From NCBI GenBank assembly GCA_947625125.1, contig CANQNF010000004.1, positions 62,001 to 126,000 of the forward strand: a DNA stretch of 64,000 bases, in the 5' to 3' direction. Under the pieces are notes generated by a model that saw nothing but the letters and a program-made list of their open reading frames with translations, did not search any database and had not been told where the DNA came from. The stretch's first letter is position 1; every line of letters starts with the position of its first letter. This stretch comes from an uncultured Clostridia bacterium (lineage in GTDB: Bacteria > Bacillota > Clostridia > Oscillospirales > Ruminococcaceae). The position numbers and the translations under genes were made by a program. This document shows, piece after piece, positions 49,427 through 59,061 of this stretch.

Positions 49427-51247
49427 TCACTTGTTCTTGCTGTTGTCCTTAGCGCGCTGGACGTTTGAAAGGGTCTTCTTTCTTAAGCGGATGTTTTTCG
49501 GCGTTATCTCGACCAGCTCGTCGTCCGCGATGAATTCAAGAGAATCCTCAAGGCTTAAAATCCTCGGCGGGATGAGCCTTAACGCGTCGTCCGAGCCGCT
49601 TGCGCGGGTATTCGTCAGGTGCTTTTTTTTGCATACGTTCACGACAAGGTCCCCGGGCTTCGGAGACACGCCGACTATCATGCCCTCGTACACCGGCACG
49701 CCCGCCCCGATAAAGAGCGCGCCCCTCTCCTGTGCGTTGTAAAGTCCGTAGGTGACGGCCTCTCCCGACTCAAACGCGACCAAAGACCCGCTCGTTCTCC
49801 TCGGGATGTCCCCCTTATAGGGCTCGTAGCCGTGGAACACCGAGCTCATTATGCCCTCGCCCTTGGTGTCGGTGAGAAATTCGTTTCTATACCCGAAAAG
49901 ACCTCTTGCGGGGACGTGGAACACCGCCCTCATCCGCGAGCCCATCGGGGTCATCGATACCATCTCGCCCTTTCTTGTGCCCATCTTCTCCATGACCGAA
50001 CCCAAGGACTCCTCGGGAACGTCGACGACAAGCTCCTCAATAGGCTCGCAGAGCTTTCCGTCGACCTCTTTATACAAGACCCTCGGGGTCGAAACGCCGA
50101 GCTCATACCCCTCTCTGCGCATGTTCTCTATAAGAATGGACAGGTGCATTTCGCCTCTGCCGGCGACCTTGAAGCTGTCCGTCGAATCGGTCTCGGAGAC
50201 CCTGAGAGAAACGTCCTTTAAAAGCTCCTTAAAGAGCCTCTCGCGGATGTGCCGGGAGGTGACGTATTTGCCCTCGCGGCCTGCGAAGGGACTGTCGTTG
50301 ACGGAAAACGTCATTTCTACCGTCGGCTCGCTGATTTTTACAAACGGCAGCGGTTCGGGGGTCTGGTAGTCGCAGACCGTGTCGCCGATGGTGATATTTT
50401 CAATGCCGCTTATGCAGACTATATCGCCGACGGTGGCGCTCTCGGCGGGCGTGCGCTCGAGGCCGTTTATCTGGTAAAGAGTGACGACCTTGCCGCGGTA
50501 GTCCTTTTTATTGTGATGGAAGTCGCATATCATGACCTCCTGGTTTACCTTTATTGAGCCGCGCTCTATCTTGCCGATGGCGATTCTTCCGACGTAGTCG
50601 TTGTAGTCGATGGAGCTTACAAGCATCTGCAAGGGCTGTTCGGGGTCGCCCTCTGGAGCTGGTATATACTCTAAAATTTTGTCAAACAGCGGGACAAGGT
50701 CTACGCCGGGGGTGTTCTCGTCCAAAGAAGCGGTGCCGTCCCTGCCGGAGCAGAATAAGATAGGGCTGTCGAGCTGTTCGTCCGAAGCGTTGAGGTCCAT
50801 TAAAAGCTCGTAGCATTCGTCTATTACCTCGGCAATTCTCGCGTCGGGGCGGTCGATTTTGTTGATAACGATGATGACCCTATGTCCGAGCTCCAGGGCA
50901 TGCTGCAGGACAAATCTCGTCTGCGGCATAGGCCCCTCGGCAGCGTCCACGAGGAGGATAACGCCGTCCACCATCTTTAAGATCCTCTCGACCTCGCCGC
51001 CGAAATCGGCATGGCCGGGGGTGTCAACGATGTTTATTTTGACGTTTTTGTACATCACCGAGGTGTTCTTGGCCAAAATCGTTATGCCTCTTTCGCGCTC
51101 GATGTCGTTTGAGTCCATGACGCGTTCGGCGACCGCCTGGTTCTGCCGAAACGTTCCCGACTGGCGGAGCATGCCGTCCACGAGGGTAGTTTTACCGTGG
51201 TCGACGTGCGCGATGATGGCAATGTTTCTCAAGTCGTTCCTAACCAT
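49427..51247 (-). CDS. typA: GTP-binding protein TypA/BipA
   Basis: 606 residues, a translational GTPase acting on ribosome assembly and stress responses. Motifs: [19 protein letters not shown] (G1), [11 protein letters not shown] (G2), [16 protein letters not shown] (G3), NKIDRPDAR (G4), then the EF-G-like domains and the BipA C-terminal domain ([19 protein letters not shown]). The ATG at 51247 has AAAAGG upstream; five codons upstream another ATG lacks a site. Full family length. Confidence 0.97.
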   Translation of the reverse strand: MVRNDLRNIAIIAHVDHGKTTLVDGMLRQSGTFRQNQAVAERVMDSNDIERERGITILAKNTSVMYKNVKINIVDTPGHADFGGEVERILKMVDGVILLVDAAEGPMPQTRFVLQHALELGHRVIIVINKIDRPDARIAEVIDECYELLMDLNASDEQLDSPILFCSGRDGTASLDENTPGVDLVPLFDKILEYIPAPEGDPEQPLQMLVSSIDYNDYVGRIAIGKIERGSIKVNQEVMICDFHHNKKDYRGKVVTLYQINGLERTPAESATVGDIVCISGIENITIGDTVCDYQTPEPLPFVKISEPTVEMTFSVNDSPFAGREGKYVTSRHIRERLFKELLKDVSLRVSETDSTDSFKVAGRGEMHLSILIENMRREGYELGVSTPRVLYKEVDGKLCEPIEELVVDVPEESLGSVMEKMGTRKGEMVSMTPMGSRMRAVFHVPARGLFGYRNEFLTDTKGEGIMSSVFHGYEPYKGDIPRRTSGSLVAFESGEAVTYGLYNAQERGALFIGAGVPVYEGMIVGVSPKPGDLVVNVCKKKHLTNTRASGSDDALRLIPPRILSLEDSLEFIADDELVEITPKNIRLRKKTLSNVQRAKDNSKNK

Positions 51248-51284
51248 TTTATCAATCCTTTTTAAGCTCATATTCTAACATAGT

Positions 51285-51314
51285 ATTATAACTCTTTAAG
51301 ACTTGAAAGGTCAA
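51285..51314 (-). promoter_or_regulatory. Promoter of typA
   Basis: Minus-strand TTGACC-18-TATAAT. Confidence 0.75.
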
Positions 51315-51372
51315 TAGGGATTTTTAACAGAATGACCCGGCCGGCCTCCCCTTTGGCTTGGCAAAACGACCG

Positions 51373-51410
51373 AAAAACGCCCGGCCGAAGCATTGCCGCC
51401 CCGACCGGGT
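51373..51410 (-). terminator. Terminator of ddl
   Basis: Minus-strand CCCGGTCG pairs with CGGCCGGG (one wobble), then GTTTTT. Confidence 0.65.
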
Positions 51411-51425
51411 ATGATATTTATGTTT

Positions 51426-52598
51426 CTATTTTGCACCTTTGGTTCCGCCTAAATGGATCCCCGACAGGACGTTGGTGTCAAAGGCGTAGGTTATCTTTTT
51501 CTGTTCGCGGTCGCGCTCCAAGGCAATGGAAATCATCTCGTCCAGAAGCTCGGGATAGCTTTTTCCCGCTGCCTCCCAGAGATAGAACGCCAGCGAGCCG
51601 GGAATGCTGTTTATTTCGTTTAAGAATATCTCGCCGGAGCTTTTGTCTATCATGAAATCTATCCTCGACACGCCCGAACAGCCGAGCGCCAAAAACGCCC
51701 TAACGGCGTAGTCTTGTATCGCTTTTGTCTGCTCGTCGGTGATGTCGGCGGGGATGATCCTTTTTGTCGAAGCCATGCCCTTTGAACCCTTTGAGCCGCC
51801 CATGTATTTGTCCTCATAGCTCAGTATCTCGTCGCTGCCGACCGGCCTCTCGCAGACCGAAGCGCTCGCCCTTTTTTCGTTGCCCAAAACTGCGCAGTTC
51901 ACCTCGATAAGCTCGACTATCGCCCTCTCTATGAGCACTTTTTTTGCATACATAAACGCCTCGCCGACAGCTTCTACAAGCTTTTCGCGGTCGTCGGCCT
52001 TTGAGATGCCCACGCTCGAACCGAGATTCACCGGCTTAACTATCATCGGATACCCTATTTTTTTCTCGATTTTTTCTATTTCATTATCGTCGTCCACGGT
52101 CTCCGGCCTGTCGAGAAGCACGCAGTCAAGGACAGGTATTCCCGCCGCTTTGAATATCAGCTTCATGTCGTATTTATCCATCGACAGCGCCGCCGACAAA
52201 ATGTCGCAGCCCGCAAACGGCACGCCTATCATGTTGAGGTATCCGGCGACGGTGCCGTCCTCGACGTTGGTGCCGTGAACGACGGGAAGCGCCACGTCGA
52301 TATAGCTGACAAGCGGTTTTTTAAACATCTTCGGCTCGGTCCTTATCACGGCGGGTCTGTTGTCCATGCGCGCAAAAGTCACCCGATACGACTGCGAAAG
52401 AAGCGACTTTATGTCCTTGTATGCCTCTATATCGCCTATTTTTTCGCCGCAGTACATCTCCCCCGATTTGGAAATGTAGACCGGCAGAACGTCGTATTTT
52501 TCCCTGCTCAGGCTTTGGGCGGCCTGTAAAGCGGATATGATGGAAATTTCATGCTCGACGGACTTGCCGCCGAATAGAAGCGCAACGGTAATTTTCAT
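51426..52598 (-). CDS. ddl: D-alanine--D-alanine ligase
   Basis: 390 residues, ATP-grasp enzyme for the D-Ala-D-Ala dipeptide. Motifs: LFGGKSVEHEISIISA, LPVVHGTNVEDGTVAGYLN, the Ser/Lys loop KPVNLGSSVGISKA, GCSGVSRIDFMID and FLNEINSIPGSLAFYLWEA. The residue before GS-AFY decides D-Ala or D-Lac specificity in related ligases; I cannot assign it by eye. About 25 C-terminal residues exceed the usual length. The ATG has AAGGAG upstream; 25 bases after murF. Confidence 0.95.
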   Translation of the reverse strand: MKITVALLFGGKSVEHEISIISALQAAQSLSREKYDVLPVYISKSGEMYCGEKIGDIEAYKDIKSLLSQSYRVTFARMDNRPAVIRTEPKMFKKPLVSYIDVALPVVHGTNVEDGTVAGYLNMIGVPFAGCDILSAALSMDKYDMKLIFKAAGIPVLDCVLLDRPETVDDDNEIEKIEKKIGYPMIVKPVNLGSSVGISKADDREKLVEAVGEAFMYAKKVLIERAIVELIEVNCAVLGNEKRASASVCERPVGSDEILSYEDKYMGGSKGSKGMASTKRIIPADITDEQTKAIQDYAVRAFLALGCSGVSRIDFMIDKSSGEIFLNEINSIPGSLAFYLWEAAGKSYPELLDEMISIALERDREQKKITYAFDTNVLSGIHLGGTKGAK

Positions 52599-52622
52599 AA
52601 AAAATCTCCTTATATGTAAAAT

Positions 52623-54224
52623 TCAGTAATTGTCGGGGAGGTCGTTCTCCAAAAGTATTATCTTATTTTTTTCGCCGGTTGTCAAGCCGTAAATTTTCGC
52701 CATGGCTTCACTAAGGCTCTCCGCCGCAAAAATTTTTTCTTCATCCATCCCGCCGTCCCGAAGCCCTTTCAGGATAGCCTCGCGGTTGGTTTTCCCGACG
52801 ACGGCAGCGTAGTCGCAGACCTTGGCGGCGTTTTCTCCGAATTCCCGGTTCAGCTCAAACTCTTTCTCCCCGAGTTCTATCATCCCCGGAGTGCATAGTA
52901 TCTTATATCCGTCCATCATCCCGAGCGCCTCCAAAGCGGCCTTGGCGCCTGTCGGGTTTGAGTTATACGCGTCGTCAATTATCGTGACTCCGCCGTTTCG
53001 CTTCAGCTCAAGCCTGTGGGGAACGCTTTCAAGCCGCCTCACGGCGGGCTTCAGCTCCTCAAGAGAGATACCGAGGGCGTTTGCGGCGGCCACTGCTCCG
53101 CAGATATTTATGACGTTGTGCTTTCCTATGAGCCTTGTTTTATAGCGGCAGCGCTCGCCGGACGGGGAAATCACGTCGAATTCCGAGCCGGAGGATGAAA
53201 CGCTCAGATTTTCGCAGTGCCAGCCTCCGCGGTTTTCAATGCCGTAGCCGATATAGCGCCTGTTTCCGGCATGCTCCCGCACGTTTTCATCGTCTGTATT
53301 CAAAAACAGCAGCCCGTCCTCGGGAAGCGTGTCGGCAAGCTCGAATTTTGTCTTTTTGACATTGTCTATGCTCCCGAAGCTTTCAAGGTGCATCGGCCCC
53401 ACCGAGGTAATTATACCGTGCTTCGGATGTACTATGTCGCATATCTCCTTTATATCCCCGACGTTTTTCGCGCCCATCTCGCAGAGGAATATATCATGCG
53501 TAGCCCTCAGCTCGCCTCTTATTGTCTTTACCACCCCGAGCGGCGTATTGAAATTACCCGGAGTTTTTAAAACATTATATTTTACGCTCAGTAATTCATC
53601 CAGAAAATACTTCACCGACGTTTTTCCGAAGCTTCCGGTTATGCCGAAAACCGTTAAATTCGGGCATTCCGATAAAATTCTCTTCGCGTCGTTTATGTAG
53701 CGGCGGTTGATGGCCTGCTCTACGGGTCGGTTTATGAGGTTTGCAAGGAGCACCGCCCAAGGCGACAGCAGTACCCAGAGAACATACATCGCGGCAAAAA
53801 CGACCGCAAATCCCCAATCATAGAGGATCATAAGCGCCGCAGCGGGGAGAAGATAGATGATACATAATGTAAAAATTAGTCGTTTTATACGCGCGGTATA
53901 TTTAAGCGGTATCTTTGCGGGCTTTGGTCTCATGCATATCGCCGAGAACAGCAGAACGGCGGATATAAGAATAATCAGAAGCCCCTGCCCGACCGAACTC
54001 ATCGGCAGACGAAGCGAGATAACGGCGCAGATAAGCGCGACGACCGCGCCAATGACATGCCCCGCGAAGAACCCGCGAGCGTTGTCTTTAAGCCATTTAA
54101 GCTGCACTTTCGGTTTGTAGGAGTTGAGCTGGAACATGTGAATGAAGTGCCGAAGCGAAAGCGCGGCCGCTGCGAAATACAGCGCCGTCGCAAGTATCGC
54201 GCAAATCAGCTTGAAAAATTCCAT
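52623..54224 (-). CDS. murF: MurF-like Mur ligase with N-terminal membrane domain
   Basis: 533 residues. Residues 1-175 form a membrane domain of about five helices (FKLICAILATALYFAAAALS, GHVIGAVVALICAVI, GLLIILISAVLLFS). The Mur ligase core has the P-loop GITGSFGKTSVKYFLD, TPGNFNTPLGVVKTI, KHGIITSVGPMHLESFGS and DDAYNSNPTGAKAALEAL, as in MurF, which adds D-Ala-D-Ala to UDP-MurNAc-tripeptide. The usual soluble MurF N-terminal substrate domain is absent. GGAGG lies before the ATG at 54224. It lies directly before ddl, which makes the substrate. Confidence 0.88.
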   Translation of the reverse strand: MEFFKLICAILATALYFAAAALSLRHFIHMFQLNSYKPKVQLKWLKDNARGFFAGHVIGAVVALICAVISLRLPMSSVGQGLLIILISAVLLFSAICMRPKPAKIPLKYTARIKRLIFTLCIIYLLPAAALMILYDWGFAVVFAAMYVLWVLLSPWAVLLANLINRPVEQAINRRYINDAKRILSECPNLTVFGITGSFGKTSVKYFLDELLSVKYNVLKTPGNFNTPLGVVKTIRGELRATHDIFLCEMGAKNVGDIKEICDIVHPKHGIITSVGPMHLESFGSIDNVKKTKFELADTLPEDGLLFLNTDDENVREHAGNRRYIGYGIENRGGWHCENLSVSSSGSEFDVISPSGERCRYKTRLIGKHNVINICGAVAAANALGISLEELKPAVRRLESVPHRLELKRNGGVTIIDDAYNSNPTGAKAALEALGMMDGYKILCTPGMIELGEKEFELNREFGENAAKVCDYAAVVGKTNREAILKGLRDGGMDEEKIFAAESLSEAMAKIYGLTTGEKNKIILLENDLPDNY

Positions 54225-54235
54225 ATTGTGCCTCC

Positions 54236-55000
54236 TTATAGGTTCAGAAACGAAGCCAGCACCCTCGCGACGTACCCGGGCGCTTCTAAGAAGCTGTAGT
54301 GTCCCGCGCCTGCGATCTTGACAAGCCCCGAATCTGGTATCAGCTTCTCCATCAGCTCGCCGTCGGAAAGGGGAGTAGCCGTATCCTTGGTGCCCCAAAT
54401 CAGAAGCGTGGGGGCTTTTATTTTCGGCAGGACGCGTCTTAAGTCCTCGTTCACGACCTTAACAAGGGTCTGCCTCATAATAGGCGAAGCCGCGTTATAG
54501 TCGGCCGAACCGCGTTTTTTGCGCATGTTTTCAACGGCGTTCGGGAAAAGCTTTTTAAGCGGCGGGGTTGACATTATATTCCTGCCGATTTTATACATCA
54601 TGAGCGAAGCCCGGCTTTTAAGGCTTTTTTTCGGTTTTATTCCGGCCGCGTCGACCATGATTATCTTTTTTATCTCAAACGGCAGCTGCATTTCGCAGAG
54701 CTTGAGTATCACCCTGCCGCCGAAGCTGTGCCCCAAAAGTATAACCGATTCGGGCGCATAGGGCTCCAAAAATTTCAGGACAAAGTCCGCATAGGCTCTT
54801 ACGTCCCACGGCTCGCCCGGTTCCTCGGTGCCGCCGAACCCCGGCAGGTCGGGAGCCAAGACTTTATATTTTTTCGAGCACTGTTCGATAAGTCCCGAAA
54901 ATAACTCGGCCTTTGAGCCCCAGCCGTGCAGCATGAGGACTATCCCGCCCTCGCCCTTTTCTATGTATTCGGTGCTTATACCCATAACTTCTCTGCGCAT
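54236..55000 (-). CDS. Alpha/beta hydrolase
   Basis: 254 residues with a complete fold: VLMLHGWGSKAELF, the nucleophile LLGHSFGGRVIL, the acid in LLIWGTKDTATPL and the catalytic His in GAGHYSFLEAP. It lies 12 bases upstream of murF on the same strand, and this neighbourhood with cell-wall ligases recurs in Clostridia, but the substrate is unknown. AGAGG lies six bases before the ATG. Confidence 0.88.
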   Translation of the reverse strand: MRREVMGISTEYIEKGEGGIVLMLHGWGSKAELFSGLIEQCSKKYKVLAPDLPGFGGTEEPGEPWDVRAYADFVLKFLEPYAPESVILLGHSFGGRVILKLCEMQLPFEIKKIIMVDAAGIKPKKSLKSRASLMMYKIGRNIMSTPPLKKLFPNAVENMRKKRGSADYNAASPIMRQTLVKVVNEDLRRVLPKIKAPTLLIWGTKDTATPLSDGELMEKLIPDSGLVKIAGAGHYSFLEAPGYVARVLASFLNL

Positions 55001-55132
55001 AACTACCTCTTAAATCTCGTCGGAATGAAATATCTAATACAGTATATCACAACTCAAGCAAAATTTCCACTGTTTTTTGAAACATTGCATAAATTATTTT
55101 TCAAACGCCGAATAATGCCGTCATTTTGCCTA

Positions 55133-55161
55133 TTGAAATTTTTCCGCAAGTGTGATATGAT
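55133..55161 (+). promoter_or_regulatory. Promoter of the oxaloacetate decarboxylase operon
   Basis: TTGAAA-17-TATGAT; start about 55 bases before the first ATG. Confidence 0.8.
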
Positions 55162-55223
55162 TGTTTTTAATTTGGGCAGTGTTGATTTTTTTACGCGGCC
55201 CGCAAAAGGTTAGGAGGATTTTT

Positions 55224-55517
55224 ATGCAAGTTAGCGATCCCGGCATGGGTCTTGTGATCGGCATGGGCCTCGGCACCGTTTTTATCGGCCTCATCTGCAT
55301 TATAGCGATATGCTATGCGATGGGCGCGGTGATTAAGATGTTAGAGGGCAAAAAGCCTGTCAAAGAGAGCGAAAAACCGCCTGTCGCAGAGCCTGCCGAG
55401 AATGCTCCCGAGGTAAACAAGGGAGAGCTTATCGCGGCAATATCGGCGGCGATTGCAGAGGAGCTCGGCGAAAGCGTCGAGGCAATAAGGATAAGATCCA
55501 TTCGTAGAGTAAACTGA
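55224..55517 (+). CDS. oadG: Sodium-pump decarboxylase gamma subunit (OadG-like)
   Basis: 97 residues. One membrane helix near the N-terminus ([20 protein letters not shown]) is followed by a Pro/Glu linker and a C-terminal helix [15 protein letters not shown] with IRIRSIRRV, typical of the gamma subunit that holds the complex together. AGGAGG lies before the ATG at 55224. First of four genes for one complex. Confidence 0.88.
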   Translation: MQVSDPGMGLVIGMGLGTVFIGLICIIAICYAMGAVIKMLEGKKPVKESEKPPVAEPAENAPEVNKGELIAAISAAIAEELGESVEAIRIRSIRRVN

Positions 55518-55533
55518 TTTTGGAGGAAAGCTT

Positions 55534-55878
55534 ATGAAAAACTATCGTGTAAACGTCAACGGCACCGAATATGAGGTAGCCATCGAGGAGATCTCCGCAG
55601 GCGAGGTAAAGACCACCGCTAAGGCAGAGGCCCCCGCCCCCAAGGCTCCCGCCGCAGCCGGAGCAGGCGAGAAGATCACCGCTCCCATGCCCGGAAACAT
55701 TCTTTCGGTAAACGTCTCGGCAGGCCAGACCGTCAAGTCGGGCGAGGTGCTCATGATACTTGAGGCCATGAAGATGGAAAACGAGATAATGGCCCCCAAG
55801 GCCGGCAAGGTCACCGCTGTCGCCGTCTCAAAGGGCTCCACTGTCGCTACCGGCGATATTCTCTGCACTATTGAGTAA
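55534..55878 (+). CDS. Biotin carrier subunit of the sodium-pump decarboxylase
   Basis: 114 residues. A Pro/Ala linker (about 25-48) leads to a biotinyl domain with [14 protein letters not shown]; Lys80 is the biotin site. It carries the carboxyl group from the alpha subunit to the beta pump, as a separate protein rather than as part of alpha. Gene order gamma-carrier-beta-alpha resembles methylmalonyl-CoA and glutaconyl-CoA decarboxylases, as well as oxaloacetate decarboxylase. Confidence 0.92.
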   Translation: MKNYRVNVNGTEYEVAIEEISAGEVKTTAKAEAPAPKAPAAAGAGEKITAPMPGNILSVNVSAGQTVKSGEVLMILEAMKMENEIMAPKAGKVTAVAVSKGSTVATGDILCTIE

Positions 55879-55892
55879 TCAGAGGTGCGAAA

Positions 55893-57152
55893 ATGAACCC
55901 TATTATCGACTTTATTAAATCAACGGGCTTCGCCCTTATAGGCAGCGACCCGAGGGCCCTTATTATGATCCTCATCTCGTTCGTGCTCCTGTATCTTGCG
56001 ATAGTCAAGAAATTTGAGCCGCTGCTGCTTCTGCCGATAGCGTTCGGCATGCTCTTGACAAATCTTCCCGGCGCTGAGATGTACCACGAGCTTCTCTTTG
56101 CCGGCGGACACGTCCACTGGGACATCTTCGGCGGAGCCGCCATAACCCGGGAAATGATAGACGAGTTCGCGGCCTCGGGAGTCTCCCAAAATATACTCGA
56201 CCAGATGACCGCGCTTTTGGGTCAGACCGTCACCCCGGGACTTTTGGACGTCCTGTATTTGGGCGTTAAGCTGGGAATCTACCCCTGCCTTATCTTTGTC
56301 GGCGTAGGCGCTATGACCGACTTCGGCCCGCTGATTGCAAACCCGAAGTCCATGCTTCTCGGCGCTGCCGCACAGCTCGGCATTTTCGTGACATATATCG
56401 CCGCGAATTTCCTGGGCTTTACCCCTCAGCAGGCCGGCTCCATCGGAATCATCGGCGGCGCTGACGGTCCTACCGCCATCTACACGACGATGATACTTGC
56501 GGCAGAGCTTTTAGGCCCTATCGCAGTTGCGGCTTATTCCTATATGGCTCTTATCGGGGTCATCCAGCCGCCTATAATGAAAGCTCTCACCACCAAAAAG
56601 GAGCGCTCCATCGTCATGAAGCAGCTTCGTCCCGTCTCCAAGACCGAGAAGATAATCTTCCCGATAGTCGTCACGGTATTCGTAACGCTCTTGGTCCCCT
56701 CGGCAGGCCCGCTTATCGGCTCGCTGATGCTCGGAAACCTGATGAAAGAGTCGGGGGTCTGCGACAGGCTTTCTAAGACCGCTCAGAACGAGCTTATGAA
56801 CATAGTGACCATCTTCCTCGGCGTATCGGTCGGCGCTACCGCCACCGCCTCCACGTTCCTGACATGGCGCACGCTCGGGATCATCCTCATGGGCATCGTG
56901 GCGTTCTCGATGGGCACTGCCGGAGGACTGCTTTTAGCGAAGTTCATGAACCTCTTCTTAAAGGAGAAGATCAACCCGCTCATCGGTTCCGCAGGCGTTT
57001 CGGCGGTACCTATGGCGGCGAGGGTATCCCAGAAAGTCGGCCAGGAGGAGAACCCCGGAAACTTCCTTTTGATGCACGCCATGGGCCCGAACGTTGCGGG
57101 CGTCATCGGCTCCGCTATAGCCGCGGGCGTGCTGATCTCGCTTTTGGGATAA
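55893..57152 (+). CDS. oadB: Na+-translocating decarboxylase beta subunit
   Basis: A 419-residue membrane pump that decarboxylates carboxybiotin and exports Na+. Motifs: [20 protein letters not shown] with [11 protein letters not shown] (the conserved Asp of helix IV region), [20 protein letters not shown], and [20 protein letters not shown] at the C-terminus. Ten or so helices are visible. Starts 14 bases after the carrier gene. Confidence 0.95.
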   Translation: MNPIIDFIKSTGFALIGSDPRALIMILISFVLLYLAIVKKFEPLLLLPIAFGMLLTNLPGAEMYHELLFAGGHVHWDIFGGAAITREMIDEFAASGVSQNILDQMTALLGQTVTPGLLDVLYLGVKLGIYPCLIFVGVGAMTDFGPLIANPKSMLLGAAAQLGIFVTYIAANFLGFTPQQAGSIGIIGGADGPTAIYTTMILAAELLGPIAVAAYSYMALIGVIQPPIMKALTTKKERSIVMKQLRPVSKTEKIIFPIVVTVFVTLLVPSAGPLIGSLMLGNLMKESGVCDRLSKTAQNELMNIVTIFLGVSVGATATASTFLTWRTLGIILMGIVAFSMGTAGGLLLAKFMNLFLKEKINPLIGSAGVSAVPMAARVSQKVGQEENPGNFLLMHAMGPNVAGVIGSAIAAGVLISLLG

Positions 57153-57166
57153 CGGCTTTGTGCATG

Positions 57167-57335
57167 ATACCGTCCCGCGCCCGGACCCACTGCCCCGGCG
57201 AACCCCCTCGCCGGCTCCGCCGGCGGGCCAGCTTCGCTGGCCGCCGCACTTCGTGCGGCAGGGGCTTCGCCCCGCACACGGGCATGATACTTAAAATGCC
57301 CGGATAGGAGCAGGGACCCCGGGCGCGGACGGTAT
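57167..57335. repeat. Three-hairpin cloverleaf repeat, copy H, inside an operon
   Basis: Outermost 17-bp arms (57167-57184 and 57319-57335, one bulge). Core stem GGCGAACCCCCT (57197-57208) with 57260-57271, one mismatch. The hairpins 57209-57225 (loop TCC), 57226-57242 (loop TTC) and 57243-57259 (loop TTC) abut perfectly. It lies between the beta and alpha subunit genes and ends 14 bases before the alpha ribosome binding site. Confidence 0.9.
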
Positions 57336-57360
57336 ATGAATATAAGATTAGGAGGATAAT

Positions 57361-58788
57361 ATGGCAAAGAATCCTTTGAAAATTACCGATACGATCTTAA
57401 GAGACGCTCACCAGTCGCAGGCCGCGACGAGAATGAGGCTCGAGGATATGCTCCCGGCCTGCGAGCGGCTCGATAAAATAGGTTACTGGTCCTTGGAGTG
57501 CTGGGGCGGCGCGACGTTTGACTCCTGCATGAGGTTTTTGAACGAGGACCCGTGGGAGAGACTGCGCGCGCTTAAAAAGGCGATGCCTAACACCAAACTG
57601 CAAATGCTGTTCAGAGGCCAGAATATCTTGGGATATAAGCATTACGCCGACGACGTGGTCGACGCGTTTGTAAAAAAGTCGATTGAAAACGGCATTGATG
57701 TAATAAGAATTTTTGACGCATTGAACGACACCCGCAACCTCAAGGCCGCCATCGACGCGACTAAAAAGTACGGCGGGATCTGCGAAGCCGCTCTCAGCTA
57801 TACCACCAGCCCGGTGCACAGCGAGGAATATTTTGTAAACCTCGCCAAGGAGCTTGAAGCCATGGGTGCGGATACCATCTGCATCAAGGATATGGCGAAC
57901 CTTTTGCTCCCGTATGACGCCGCGAGCCTTGTCAAAAAGCTCAAAGCCGCTGTGAATATTCCTATCCATCTTCACACCCATAACACCACCGGCACCGGCG
58001 ATATGGTCTATCTTAAGGCATGCGAAGCGGGGGTCGATATCGTCGATACCGCCCTTTCTCCCCTTGCAAACGGCACCTCGCAGCCCGCCACCGAATCGCT
58101 CGTCGCCACTATAGCAGGCACCGACAGAGATTCCGGGCTCGACCTTGCCGCCCTTTCGGACGTTGCCGCACACTTCAGAAATGTCGCAAACAAATTAAAA
58201 GCCGAGGGCATTTTAGACCCCAAGGTTCTTAACGTCGACACGAAAACGCTTATGTATCAGGTCCCCGGCGGAATGCTCTCTAACCTTATTAGCCAGCTCA
58301 AGCAGGCTAATGCCGAGGACAAGTATTACGAAGTTCTGGCAGAAGTCCCGAACGTAAGAAAGGACTTCGGATATCCGCCTCTTGTAACGCCTACGTCTCA
58401 GATAGTCGGCTCGCAGGCAGTCTTAAACGTTCTATCGGGAGAGCGCTACAAGGTCTTTACCAAGGAGTCCAAGGCGCTTCTTAGGGGCGAGTACGGCCGT
58501 TTGCCGGGCGAGGTCAACGAGGAGGTCCGCAAAAAGGCCATCGGCGACGAAGAGGTCATCACCTGCCGTCCCGCAGACCTTTTGGAGCCCGAGCTTGACA
58601 AGTACCGCGAGGAGTGCAGAAGCGTCCCCGGCTTCAACGGTTCCGAGGAGGACGTCTTAAGCTACGCTCTGTTCCCGCAGGTCGCCACGAAGTTCTTCGC
58701 CTCGCGCTTAGCCCCCAAGGAGGAGCCGAAGCCCAAGGCCGACCCGAACGCCGTAAGAACGTTCTACGTCGACGCAAGCGGAATATAA
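57361..58788 (+). CDS. oadA: Oxaloacetate decarboxylase alpha / pyruvate carboxylase subunit B-type carboxyltransferase
   Basis: 475 residues. The carboxyltransferase barrel starts ITDTILRDAHQSQAATRM and has ECWGGATFDSCMRFLNEDPW, MLFRGQNILGYKHYADD, the carbamylated-Lys region ICIKDMANLLLPYDA and the metal-site IHLHTHNTTGTG. The conserved PYC_OADA domain follows. There is no C-terminal biotin domain, which agrees with the separate carrier gene. AGGAGG precedes the ATG. Confidence 0.95.
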   Translation: MAKNPLKITDTILRDAHQSQAATRMRLEDMLPACERLDKIGYWSLECWGGATFDSCMRFLNEDPWERLRALKKAMPNTKLQMLFRGQNILGYKHYADDVVDAFVKKSIENGIDVIRIFDALNDTRNLKAAIDATKKYGGICEAALSYTTSPVHSEEYFVNLAKELEAMGADTICIKDMANLLLPYDAASLVKKLKAAVNIPIHLHTHNTTGTGDMVYLKACEAGVDIVDTALSPLANGTSQPATESLVATIAGTDRDSGLDLAALSDVAAHFRNVANKLKAEGILDPKVLNVDTKTLMYQVPGGMLSNLISQLKQANAEDKYYEVLAEVPNVRKDFGYPPLVTPTSQIVGSQAVLNVLSGERYKVFTKESKALLRGEYGRLPGEVNEEVRKKAIGDEEVITCRPADLLEPELDKYREECRSVPGFNGSEEDVLSYALFPQVATKFFASRLAPKEEPKPKADPNAVRTFYVDASGI

Positions 58789-58795
58789 AAACACG

Positions 58796-59010
58796 GGGAG
58801 GCTTTAGCCCCTCTTCGATAAGAAAACAAGCCCGCATAGTCTGACTCAAAGCCGTCATCTTCGTCGTTGGCGGCTCTTGCATTCCACAACGGAGTGCGTG
58901 CGAGCCGCCGCCTTGAATCTGACGACTTTGAACGACTATGCGGTGCTTCGCAGTGCCCACCGGGCACTCTTGTTTTCTTATCTCAAAGGGGCTTTAGCCT
59001 CCCTTTTTTT
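58796..59010 (+). terminator. Operon terminator stem split by a 188-bp repeat
   Basis: GGGAGGCT (58796-58803) pairs with AGCCTCCC (58996-59003), followed by TTTTTTT. The loop holds the whole repeat 58806-58993. It starts eight bases after the oadA stop. Confidence 0.7.
58806..58993. repeat. 188-bp palindromic MITE-like repeat, copy 3
   Basis: Same length as copies 1 and 2 and most like copy 2. Terminal arms AGCCCCTCTT and AAGGGGCT. No coding sequence. Confidence 0.9.
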
Positions 59011-59061
59011 GAGTGCGAGCGCCGCAGGCCGGGGGCGGCGCATGTAAAGGAGAGATCGACC

